NCBI GenBank assembly: GCA_963920665.1
Contig: OY987265.1
Span: 33,051,001-33,115,000 of the forward strand
DNA from: Straminergon stramineum
Lineage: Eukaryota; Streptophyta; Bryopsida; Hypnales; Calliergonaceae
Reading direction: 5' to 3'
DNA: 64,000 bases
Within the stretch, counting starts at the first letter, position 1; each line of letters begins with the position of its first letter. The notes under the pieces were generated by a model. It was not told the origin of the DNA. It searched no databases and saw only the letters and a list, made by a program, of their open reading frames with translations. The position numbers and the translations under genes were made by a program. Below, piece by piece: positions 51,105 to 62,510 of this stretch.

Positions 51105-52322
51105 TGTCATATTGTAAATGTGTTCATTATGTGAAAAGGCATAATTGTTTGTTAAATTGGAGGGGTTTTTTTCTAGAGTTTCAAGAAATAAATGGGGTTA
51201 TACTCCACTTGAACTCTTTTTTTTTACCTCTATTTGACAAACATTTAGTTCTTTGATTTCTATACTAGAAGATATTTTAATATGTTAGATAGTTAGGTTG
51301 AAGTTGTAAAAACAAAAGGGTAAAACTTGTTTTACCTTTTTCCTTTTCATTATTTTTTATTTTTAATGGATTAGAAATCCACGTAGATGATATGGATAGA
51401 CTTATCGAGATTAGGAAGTGGTCCATGTGGGTATTATGGCCCATGTGCCATCTTAGTGGCCAAAATCCACTAACTTAAGTGGATGGCATGGAGGTTGAGG
51501 TGGCGGATGAGGTTGAGGATCATCTTCTTCCTTCTCCTTGTTTGCTTAGGGAAGCCGTCACTTTGGGAGGGGATAGCACTTTGTACATGGAGAGTTTGGT
51601 AATGAATTTTTTAGAGCTTGTGTATCTTGTTTTTGTGTTTCCAAAAAGCTATCACTCATGAAGTTTGGAGTTAGTATGTGTAAGTTATGAGTTTGGGAGT
51701 GAAGTGTTGTGAAGCTGCCTCAAACTTTCAAAAGAGTGAGTTTTAAAAGGCTATGAAATGTGGACAGTATTTCATATTTGAGTGAAACTTGGGGAGCTTG
51801 TAGATGCTCGTGTTAGCTTTCCAAAATGGATTTATTTTCTTAATTTGGAGGTAGTATGTGAAAGTTATGAGCTTGAGAGTGAAGTATAGGTGAGCTGCCT
51901 TTGAGTTGGGAAGGGTGAACTTTGACCGACCATAAAAGTCAGACAGTATGTTAGTTTTGAATGAATTTTGGAGAGGTTGTAGAAATTTTTGTTAGCTTTT
52001 CAGAGGCATATCACACTCTTAGTTTAGAGTTGTATAGCGAACATGGCACTCAATCCACTATCAGACACTTCTTCGAGAGGAGTTCATGAAGGATATGACT
52101 TTGTTTCCACAATTTTTTACCATGCATGGGGTATATTGAGACTCCATGGCATCTTTGGAGGAGTGTATGGAAGGGTGATAGTATTTTGGTTCATATGGCA
52201 TCATCGGGGGGATTTATTGTTATGTTTGTGACTTTGGCCACGGGATCTTTCATTATTTGAACCACATTTAGTTGCAGCTAGAAGCCTCGCGTTTTCCCAA
52301 GGCAAGGCCTCTCTACTCGACA
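51105..52322 (+). mobile_element. Solo-LTR-like insertion inside the hAT gene
   Basis: Starts TGTCATATTGTAAATG and ends CTCTACTCGACA (TGTC/GACA tips), flanked by CCGG (51,101-51,104) and CTGG (52,323-52,326), a probable 4-5-bp duplication with one change. Removing it restores the codon series of the transposase. Second copy at 23,377-24,679. This copy has two internal ~180-bp units (about 51,663-51,842 and 51,843-52,020), one fewer than the other copy. Confidence 0.75.
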
Positions 52323-54880
52323 CTGGACTCTCCTTGCAAAGATGAAGGCTGATGTAGTCAAGAATGACGCTGCTGAGGTGTAACCCCTTTTCCTACAAAC
52401 TTTTTTCTTCTCTCCATTGTTATGCTACATGACTTTGCTTACTATTGGGTCTTTGTTGCTTGAATTTGTCTCTATCGAATTTAGGATGCTTGAATATTTG
52501 GTCTCTTTTCAACATGTCGATTCTATGATCACTACAATATTATATTGGCTTCTGAGATGGTGAGAGTATTATTAAGAATCTGAATGCCTAAAATCTGGAA
52601 GACTACTGAGAATTTAAAATAAGCTAAATCGAGTTTTGTAAGAGTTCTAGTTGAGCCAACCTTCTAGTTTTCATGGCCTCCATTTTCTTGCTCGCTCACT
52701 ATTAAATTGCTTAGCAAAGTCCAAGCTCCTTACCATGATGCTCGAATTTCTTATCTCCTGTGATCAAGTCAATTCTAGGATTACTTTAATATTATCTAGG
52801 CTTCTGAGATGGTGAGAGTAATATTGGGAATGTGAGGTCATCAACTGGAAGTGACCTTATTGGCCTAGAATGCCAATCTTGCTTCTGGGGTTCTTGTCAC
52901 CCAATAACTTTCGTACCTGAGGATCAGGCTGCCAATGATAGTGCAGTTGATAGAAAGCACCATTTTGATTGCTTTTGGCTTTCAGTACTCAAATTATGGA
53001 GTGCTTTTAGTAATGTTGAATCCAAATCTAGGATTTTATTACACAAACAAGTAACCTTGAATTTGTCTTGACTGTGCAGAAATGTTTGAGCCTCTTCTTG
53101 GATCCATATGCCCTTCTAGGGATGACGGCACTGATGCCTTTTTTGGAAACAGTTGATCTGCTTGTAACCTTTGCCCAAAAAAGAAATGTTTATATTTGTG
53201 ATTTTGTAGTTGCGCTTAAAATTGCAGAAGGACAGCTCTACACACTTTTTGTTGATAAATCTACTGCATACGTTGGGGATGAGTTTTGGGCATTTAAGAG
53301 TATCCTTAAGTGCTCTCATAGTCAAATCCATTTGAAATGGGTGTCAGACCTGAACAACGAGACAACCAAATTGGTATTTGTCGCAAATGGAGAAAAAATG
53401 TGGGTTGTTCATGGGGAATCACTAGTGGACAGAGAAGTATTTGCATCGCTCGTTTCTACTGTGAAGACAGAGTGCTCAGGTATTTAACTTTAGCCTTCTT
53501 CTAGTTTATGAGGTTGGAGGTTCTTCAAAATGTTGCCAATAATTTAGGAGTATGTAAAGTTTATGTGAAGTGGATTTCACAGTTAGTTTCATTTGGTCTT
53601 TACTTATTGGTTTTCAATTCACTGATTTCAAGTAAATTCAAATGTTCTATATTAATGTAATTCTAGTAACTTAATGCATGTTTTAATGTTAATGTTTAAT
53701 CTTTATGTTGTATTTTACTAACTTACTACATGTTTTGATGTTTAGTGCTTAATGTAATTTGAGTAACTATTTGTTTTTTGTGAAAGTTTTAATGATTATA
53801 CATGCTTTACTGTAATCTCAGTAACTTCCTGACACCACTTGAGTATAATTATCATTTAAATCTAATTCAGCTTCTTAATTGAATTTAATTATTCATTTTA
53901 GTTGGGTTACTTTCTAGATATGAGTTAATTAATGAAGTTTAGTCACTCATAGAAGTTCAATTACTAATTGGAGTCAAGGTTTTCATTTTTCTAACTTACT
54001 AAATGTTTTAATGTAAGTTGAGTTACTAACTACTTAGTTTAGTGCATGAATCAAGTTCAATCACTTATATAGACTATTTACTAATTAGATTGAAGATTCT
54101 CATATCACAATTGGTGATGTCATGTGGGTCATATATGTCAAGGCTAATCTGGATACTTCACTTGAAGGCTAGATTGTCATTTTCAGTTTACTTAGTAGAA
54201 TTGTTGAGTAACTACATACACTATTAATCAATTTCTATACATATGTTGCTAATGATTACTTTTGGTTGTTTATAGGGGCAGCCCGGCAACTGTTGAGGGA
54301 GTTAGAATCACAATTTCCTTCTCATGTAGTTATGGATGCCCTAGGTGTTGTTTACCTACAGTATTGGCTTCAGAATGAAGCTGAGGAATGCTTTCCTAAA
54401 CACCTTTCAGTTCTGATGTCCTACTACTGTGAACCCAAGTTAATTGAAGTTGATAAGGTCAACTAGTTGATCCCACTTGTTCTTGATCGTTATAGGTTGG
54501 AGATTGAGCAAGGTTTATTTAAATTGGCCATGCTCAACAATTCCAAAAAACACATGGAATCTCCATTTGACGTCAATCCTCTTACCCGTTTGTGGCGTTC
54601 CTTGGATTCATGCACCATTCTAAGAGTGAAAGCATTCCCGGAGTTCTATAAATTGGTTGAAATTGCTATTGTCCAAGTTTTGGGATCTGTGGAGGATGAG
54701 AGGTGTTTCAGCTCTTTGGCATTTTTGAAGAATAAGTTGAGGAATGCCTTGGACACCCACTTGGAATGTGTTGTGGGAATGTATTCTCAAAAGGTCTTTA
54801 CCTTAGAGAATTTTCCTTATGATCATGCCTATAATCAATGGGCTGAAGGAGCGGACCGGAGATATGGGACTATGCATTGA

Positions 54881-56039
54881 GTCTTAAGGTCAACGGAAAT
54901 TATTGAAAGTTCAGTAGCCATGCATGATGTAGGACTTCTTCTTCAATGGATGGGCCCTAGCTTAGCCCCTTGTGTCCATGAACAATATTTATGAATGAAT
55001 TGATTTTTTCCTTCTACCATGTGCTATTATACGTCCAAATTTGCAAGTACATTGTTATTTTTTTATAATGTAAGGTGGTGCCTAAATGCACCACCAACAC
55101 TTAGCAAATTCGCCTTTTTTTCACTTCTGATAAATATTGAAAGTGCCATATGATGCCAACAATCCCAAGGAGTTTCGCCTTTTTTGCTTGGAAAATTTTC
55201 TTGACAGTGCCAAAATTTGTCACCAATTGAAAACCATGTTTGCCAGATTATGCTAGTCACACTAGGACTTTCGCCAGTATGATTCATTGTTGGAATTGTA
55301 TCCCTCGCCATGTGGGCAACAGGATGAAGAGTAACTATAGCCAGTCTGGCATTTTCTCAAAACCAAAAAAAAAAGGGCTGGAGAGAACACAACGTGATAT
55401 GAGAGATAAGTAGTGGTGATAATAGAGAGGTTTCGGTGTAGTACAGTTATAAATGGACCAAATCATGGCAGTCTCGAACAGGGTACTTCGCACGTGAGGA
55501 TTCCGCATTAGCAGCTTTGGGAAATCATTCAAGATCTGTGTCTGGTAATCATGCATGGACTCATGGAGTCTCAATTGACTGACTCGTTTCTCAAATACTC
55601 CCTTCATTCTATATAGTAGACCAGCCCATTTCCGCCATACAACTCACCCAAATTCATTTGCTTTTCTGACAATTTCAGTACATTCATTTCAATTTGGGTA
55701 ACGTGTCAGTCCTTGATTGGTGGATACTCAAGGGCTCATAGGTATATAGAATGGCAGTTATAGGTTTAGGATAGGACGTTTATGACTCTAGTCTAGTGGC
55801 AGTTTTGAAACTTTAGGATATACCACTTTAAAAATTCATAGAAATTATAATTTTAATAGGAAAATTATAATTTCACTTAGATTTGATTTGTGAAACATGC
55901 ACACTCCTCTGAAAAATATGTGCCCCTCTTGGAGTTGGTCCTAAAACATTCAAATTGCAAATTAGGGTGGTAATAAGGTAGGTACACTTGAAAGCACCAC
56001 AAATTGGCAATGTACATTGTTATTAGTATTGGGCTGATC
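54881..56039. other. 3' flank of the hAT-like gene and spacer
   Basis: No gene recognised. Confidence 0.4.
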
Positions 56040-56245
56040 AGATTTTTATATTTCCTTGTTGGGAAGAGAAAGGAGGTTCCAATGCACCAAAGAACACATC
56101 ATTTGGATACTATGTGCAAAAGTTATTTACAGTCAAAGTCTATTTCTAAAAGTGCTCTATGCAAATAGGTACATAATTGAATTTAGGAATGTTCACTTGT
56201 TGTAGATGGTGCTTTTAAGTAAAACAGACTATGATAGGGCAAAAT
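56040..56245. repeat. Interspersed repeat, copy 2 of 3
   Basis: Matches 8,237-8,460 and 58,595-58,800: ACATCATTTGGATAC, AAATAGGTACA, GGTGCTTTTA. Confidence 0.65.
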
Positions 56246-56269
56246 GTTTAGTTTGCCTTGTTAACATTA

Positions 56270-56550
56270 TTGAAATTAAAGTTTTAATTTTCTTTCCATA
56301 TAGAAATAAATGTGAGAAATGGAGAACCAATTCAAATTTTATTTTTGTGACAAAATATAAATTTGTCATGAATTTTTGAAGTGTATTGCCCAATTGGCAA
56401 AAAATAGTCTTTAGACTATTCTAAAACCAAGAAAAAGTATACCCACAATGGTCATCATGCCACCATTAGCAGTCACAATATTCCTTAACATAGACACAAT
56501 AAGTTCTAACATGGCCATGAAATGAAGGAATAAAAAGGTACTTCTTAAGA
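56270..56550. repeat. Interspersed repeat, copy 2 of 2 (partner 20,950-21,200)
   Basis: Same-order blocks as the partner, same strand. It directly follows the repeat at 56,040-56,245. Confidence 0.7.
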
Positions 56551-58594
56551 TGAATTTATATTAGAAAGGCAGAAGTTTCTAGTGCGGTCAAAAATAATTC
56601 TTTCACCACCGCCCAAGGCATTGAATGTGATCACTAACTCACATTAATTGATTAAATCACATTAATCACACTAAATCACATTGGTTCAAAATCTAATTCA
56701 TTGCAATAATTATGTCATGCGTTGATGCAAGATTGTAATGGATCACTTTCTAAATGTTTGCATTGGGCATCTTGCTTGTCATGGGCTAATTTACCTTAGT
56801 ATTTTTTGTAGTAAGGTGTGCATAAAAGAAAAAGAGCTCCAATTTTTGCTCATTGACTTAAATACAAAGTGTTCCTCAAGGGTCTTACAATATATTTTGA
56901 ATGTTGTATTGAGTTTATATTGAGGGCCTTCTACCATGCTCCATTGGTGGGCAAAAGAGCTACAAGGTCCAAGTGAGCAATTGTATTGTCATGTGGCCCT
57001 AGTGGGTGGAGAAAGATCAAGTAAGGATCTTTTGCACATATAATTTCCCTTGAGATTGACCAATCTTGACCAATGGGGTTATCTACCGATTTTGGTGAAA
57101 CATGAAATTTTGTTTTTCCACTCATCCATGGTGGCAAGACAATTAATGAAAATCTTCTTGTCTTCTAGTACTTTTTCTACCTCTCTATGGAACATGGCAT
57201 GAGGCCCTAAGATTGCATATCTTAGTTTAAAGGGTGATTATATGCTACTTTATAGGAAATATTTACAACTAGCGATATAAATCTATATGTACTATCTATG
57301 TTGGTCTTGAATGTGGTATCTTAGTTGTTCATGTGCTCATATACATGTGTATGTATGTGTGCTACGTGTCAAGTTGTTAAGTAGTGATGTTTTATTTAGG
57401 TGGTATTGCAGATGAAGTGTGTATTTGCAGTTGAATATACGATGTATAAGTTGGGATTGAAGGTTGCCCTAGTAGAATTAGGGGCGATAGGCAACGTACT
57501 GGCCAAAGGTTGTAGTATTGGTAATAGTGAGGTATAAGCTTTGAAACCTTACATGGCCTACTCACTTACTTAGATTTCTATTATTTGTAGCATGGACCAC
57601 AAATTATTGGAGTTTGTTTTCTATGTTAGCATTGTAATGTTAGTCCATTTGTTAATGCTTATAAATTATTGAGGAATGATGAAGTGGTTTGTATTTTGTT
57701 TCCATTCAAAAAAATTGTTAAGGGATTTAGTGGGTCTTTTATAAGAGGTAATTTCTAGGAGTGGCTATGAGTCTTTGTAGAGGTAGAAGGGTACACGATG
57801 CACAAATTCATAATCATGTTATAGTAGGTGGTGGGATTTGTTGTTATTGGCTATATCTAGTTTATTAATTTCTTCATTGTACTATATATTTGTGTATACT
57901 TTGACATTTTCAATAGTCAAAGTGGTTGTTCATGTTTTTAATAATTGTTCAATAGGAGTGCACAAGATGTTATTAGGGTAGTTTCTTTGTGATGCATGTG
58001 AAATGTTTAGTGTGATTGATAATAATTCGTAATAAAGGTAAATAGAATTTATTTTGTTTGTAAATATGTATGCTGGTTTATTAGGTCTATATCGGTTATG
58101 TAGAATTTGAAGTAGGGTATGTATCGTTGTTAGCAAAGCTTGAAGTATCTTTGGGAGTATTAAGAGCCTTATTGAAATTTCAATGTTTCTATGAGGCCTA
58201 TAAATTCCATATAGCATTGCAAATTTTGTTGTCTAATTTATAAATTGTGGAAGATGTTTTTTTAATAGAAGGAATGAACCATCATTGTAGCAACCCTTCA
58301 ATCCTAAAATTAGGTCTAAGGTATATCACCAAATGGGACAAATAATTTGAGACAAATAAACAATTTAACCAAAAGGGACTAGTATTATTGGATGGAAGGA
58401 ATATGGTGCGGGTTTATTAACATGAGCCCTATTCTATTGAAATATATTGTGGTAAAGGCTTTGATAAAAAAAATTTGCCCACTTAAATTTATTATGATTA
58501 TGAATTTTATAAGTGCCATGAGGTACAAACACCTAAGAACGCCACTTTTTCTATTTTGGACAATTCAATATGTTATAGTAATGTGAAAATTTTA
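56551..58594. other. AT-rich spacer, no gene seen
   Basis: Only short frames without motifs. Confidence 0.4.
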
Positions 58595-58800
58595 TATCTT
58601 TTCATTAGCAAGTGACAAGGGATTTCAATGGAACAAAAAAAACATCATTTGAAATTTGTATGCAAAAATTATAAAGAGTCAAATTTTTTTGGTAGATGTT
58701 ATTGAAATTTTTTTTTCAAGAATAGGTACATATTGAAATTGGAGATGTATACAATGTGAGTACCTCATCAAGTGGCGCTTTAAGGCACCTAAAGCATTGC
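58595..58800. repeat. Interspersed repeat, copy 3 of 3
   Basis: AACATCATTTGAA, TTTTGGTAGATGTTATTG, TTCAAGAATAGGTACATATT and CATCAAGTGGCGCTTTAAGG match the copy in the DCD-kelch intron. Confidence 0.7.
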
Positions 58801-59487
58801 AGTGCTTCTACTTTAAACTTACCAAATTATATAATTTCAATCACCAAATTATACGTATTAGGCTAGAAAGAAGAATTAATTAGAAACCTTCCTAATTCAA
58901 AATGGTTGGTTGTAGTTTGAAAATGATTAGAATATTTTAAGTCTTCAAAAAGCCTAAGATTTCTATGAATTGCATATGGATTTTTGGGTTGACTTGGCTT
59001 GACATTGAAATTTTGAACATAGATTGTGAGAAAAAATTCAAATTCATTGTAATATGTTGAAAGATATTGAAAATGCACTTTAATTGTAGAAAACTCCTCC
59101 TAATTCCCAAAGTAAGAATACACAAATCCTAGTGTTTAGAATTTAAAGATGAAAAGAAGAATGTTAAGAATATAGGCCTACTTCTTTAAATCTTGGTTTT
59201 ATGTCATGGAAACCCCAACAGAGTTTGTATCTACACCCTAAACCAAAAATAACTAATCAATTATGAGAATGCACGACTACCATCACTAAAGATATTGAGA
59301 TTCCCTTCATTCTATACCATTATGCCAAGACTTGGTAGAGGTTGACGACCCGCTATAATTCTTCAACTACCTTGTCCAAGACCGCTAAAACTTTACCATG
59401 TCAATTTGACTACAACATTATGGTGATGTCCTTACAACAATGAGGGTATCACTACAACAACAAACTTGAAATTTTAAGACATTCAAC
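58801..59487. other. Spacer, no gene seen
   Basis: No coding frame or repeat end recognised. Confidence 0.4.
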
Positions 59488-59644
59488 CACTAGTAGAAGG
59501 GTGATCTTTGAGCACTAACAAATAGCATAATACTAGAACATGGTACCCAAGGCCCACATAGGCACCAAGTTAGTACCAATATGGGCTTTGAATACTATGC
59601 TTTAGTACTATTCCTTGGTATCCAAAAACTACTTTCTACTAGTC
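59488..59644. mobile_element. CACTA-tipped MITE, 157 bp
   Basis: Starts CACTAGTAGAAGG and ends CTTTCTACTAGT plus a mutated last base. AAC is duplicated at 59,485-59,487 and 59,645-59,647. Inner GGTACC..AGG pairs with CCTTGGTATCC. Noncoding. Confidence 0.75.
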
Positions 59645-60693
59645 AACAACATTGTTTAGTGTTTCCATCCCTTCACAAACAAAATCATTGGTCAACCCAT
59701 AGAGCATCAAGTTTATTCTCGGGCACGATAATCCCTCCCCTTGTTCAATCCTTGGTCAACATCGTCAAATTGTATGCATGAATGGCTCACTCCGAAAGTG
59801 AATGGAGGAGTGTAAACCCCCCCTAAAAAACTAGAAAAAAACTAAGAAAAACTAAAGAAAGTGAATGGAGGATGATGGATGGAGAATACCCCTTTCAACC
59901 ACCCTCCCTCTTTTGAATCTCCCTGCGCCTCTCCCTGCGCCATGTGGCGCAAGACGGTGAAGGTCATGATTTATGAAGATCCCATTTGGGCATTGTCCGT
60001 GACACTGCAGGCAGTATGGTTGAGAACATGGAACTGGCACGCTGGCAAAAAGACCGGCAAATTGGCAGTCTGGGGAACTGGGGAAGGTACCGACCTGGCA
60101 AGCGCCAGCAAAAGCAGCAGAAGCAGGAGCAGCAGACAGAGGCAGCTACTGCCAAAGAGGCCAGCCGAAAAAGCGGCTCTTCGCACTTCCATCTGCAGGC
60201 CAGGCAACGCAATGCAAATGTCTCCCCCAGCCCCTCCTCCAGCGCTCAGTCTCCTCCAGGATTCCAATTGAAAGTGCTTCCGTGCTCCTCACTTGCATTG
60301 GTTTTCCCTACTACTCCCCCACAAGGTCGGAGCTCCACCTTCAGGTTTCGACCAAGTCAGAGCTCGTTAGCAACAACCCAGACTGGGTCGAATTGGGTAC
60401 ACATGCATATGTAGAGTTGGGCAGGCAAGGCAGGGCTGGGGGGCTGCTATCCAAGCTTAGAACTTGTTAGTGCTGGCCCATCGCCAAGGAAGTTCGTTCA
60501 CAGTGATCGTCCTTTAGGACTGTTGGGTGGTGAACTTAGTTGGATTGACGAAGAGGAACTCCGCAATGAGTGAGGATGTGAGGTCCTCGACTTGGGTGAT
60601 GAGCTTGGATTGAAGCAGCATACATGTGGCCCGTGTGATTGATCCAACTGCGCGCGTTTGCTATTGAATCGTAGTTAGTAGTAGTTTAGTGCC
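59645..60693. other. 5' flank of the glucanase gene
   Basis: GC content rises from about 59,880. Open frames on both strands here cross CAG/AGC-rich DNA and match no family I know. It likely contains the promoter and 5' UTR. Confidence 0.45.
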
Positions 60694-62510
60694 ATGGCCA
60701 TGGCAGTCGGAGCGATGGTGGTGGTGGTGGTGCTGCTGTTGGGTTGCCTGGGGCGGGCCGTGGCGGACGTGGGCGTGAACTGGGGGACGATTTCCAGCGA
60801 CCCGCTGCCCAACAGCATCGTGGTGCAGATGCTCAAGGACAACAACTTCGTCAAAGTGAAGCTGTTCGACGCGGACACCGACGTGATCAGCTCCATGCGG
60901 GGCACCAACCTCGAAGTGATGGTGGGGATCACCAATGACGAGCTCGCGGCCATGGCGGGCAGCATCGACGCCGCCGCCTCGTGGGTGAAGCAGAACGTCA
61001 CGGCGCACCTCGGCAGCGGAGGAGTCAATATCGCGTACGTATAGGAATACTTATATGCCGGATGCCTCCTCCTTGTTATGCTGGTTCAGAATCTCAATTA
61101 CGCATAATTTGCACTAGTTTTAAAGTAAAGGTGGTGTTCACCTAAAGCTTCGTTGCATTCATTTTGTGTTTCGGCAGCCTTGGTTGTTGTGTCTCGGTTG
61201 TGAGGTTGATGGCGACCAATTGGACTAAATCTTCTTTCCGAGGTTCTGATTGTGAGGTCTAGGTGTTGATTGGTTCTCTATTGATGCATTGGTTTCGTCG
61301 TCAGTCAGGTTTTGTCATATTTTGGTGTTTGTTTTTCTTTTGAGAGTTGCACTAAACCTTTTAATCAGGAGTTCTAATTTTCGACAGATGCATTGATTAT
61401 CTCTTGAGCCAGCCTTGATATGTCTTGCCCAGGGTTAATGTTTTTTTAAGAGACATATGGCTACCTATTGCAACAAATCTGCTTTCAAAGCTTCGAATCT
61501 TCAATTGATGCGTTGATTTCCTCTTCAGCTAGCCTAGTCATATCTCGTTCGAGAATTCTGCTTCCCATTCATTTGCACTAGAGTTCTTTTTTCCCTAGCT
61601 CCTAATTTTGAGCCCTAACTTTTGAATTTCATCTTATCAGATGCATCTCTTTCCTCTTCCGGCAACCTTGCCTTCACAACATATCACTTACATCAATTTT
61701 TTGTCTCCCAACGCCCCACCTTAACCCAGCCTCTTCTCTCAAACCTTCTAATTCCAAACTTCCAACCATCTTTTTTTCAAACTAACAATCCTGCATCCCT
61801 TCCCCAGATACGTCGCCGTAGGCAACGAGCCCTTCCTCAACGGCTACAACGGCCAATTCATCGACGTCACTCTCCCCGCCCTCAAGAACGTCCAATCCGC
61901 TCTCGCCTCCGCCGGTCTCGGCACCACCGTCAAAGCCGTCATCCCTTGCAACGCCGACATCCTCGGCGACTCCGCCCTCCCTTCCCAACAAACCTTCCGC
62001 TCCGACCTCGCCCCTCTCATGCTCCAAATTGTCGCCGCTCTCGACAGCACGGGTTCCCCTTTTGTCATCAACTTCTACCCGTTTCTTTCCCTCGTGCTCT
62101 CCTCGGGCTTCCCCATCGAGTACGCCTTCTTCAACCCACAATACGCGAACCCTATTGTAGATGGCACCAGAACTTATTACAATGTGTTTGATGCGAGTTA
62201 CGATGGGTTGGTGAGTGCGTTGACCAGTGCTGGGTACCCTAATATGAACATTAGTGTGGGAGAGATTGGGTGGCCGACGGATGGGGCGCAGTATGCGAAT
62301 GTGACGCTGGCGCAGATGTTCAATCAGCAGCTAGTGAATCACTTGGAGAATGGGGTGGGGACGCCGTTGAGGCCGGGGAAGCTGGATGCGTATTTGTTTA
62401 GTTTGTTGGATGAGAATGCGAAGAGCACGTTGCCCGGGAACTTTGAAAGGCATTGGGGGGTGTTCAACTTTGATGGATCGGTGAAGTATTCGCTGGACTT
62501 GACAGGTATG
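60694..62510 (+). CDS. Secreted GH17 beta-1,3-glucanase, 3' end outside or unresolved
   Basis: Cuts beta-1,3-glucan (callose) in the cell wall. Exon 1 is 60694-61034 and exon 2 is 61808 to ~62510 (or 62,504), joined in phase 2 across GT-AG; 348 residues are visible. The first ~25 residues are a hydrophobic signal peptide. The mature chain starts VGVNWGT, the usual GH17 opening. Catalytic acid Glu is in VGNEP (~121) and nucleophile Glu in VGEIGWPT (~266). The C-terminal end of the catalytic domain is present (FERHWGVFNFDG). The pattern resembles the plant subgroup that carries an X8 domain and a GPI signal after this point. No such exon is visible up to 64,000, so the gene probably continues beyond the window. 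Codon choice changes sharply within exon 2 (see findings). Confidence 0.92.

Larger units (their letters stand above)
49257..54880 (+). pseudogene. Broken hAT-family transposase gene
   Basis: One frame runs 49,257-51,104, is split by an LTR-like insertion, resumes at 52,327-52,377, then splices to 53,080-53,479 and 54,276-54,880 with GT-AG sites and matching phases. A BED-like zinc finger (KCTVC..., then a His/basic cluster) lies near 50,090-50,190. The DDE/RNase-H-like region at 50,560-51,100 has ICDEVT, FGANGV and GGHCMADKCNLA blocks. A hAT dimerisation domain (EDERCFSSLAFLKNKLR) is near the end. Stops TAA at 50,631-50,633 and TAG at 54,464-54,466 interrupt conserved parts; TAG at 49,293 and 49,830 may be upstream of the true start (possible ATG at 49,890). 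There are no frameshifts. It resembles ZNF862-like hAT proteins. The transposon ends were not identified. Confidence 0.82.

Noticed and set aside
59879..60414. Frames of 130-142 residues, plus strand, upstream of the glucanase
   Set aside because: Low-complexity Ser/Gln/Arg sequence, overlapping frames on both strands, no domain.
60661..61028. Minus-strand His-rich frames over the glucanase exon 1
   Set aside because: Shadows of a high-GC coding exon with a clear signal peptide and GH17 opening on the plus strand.
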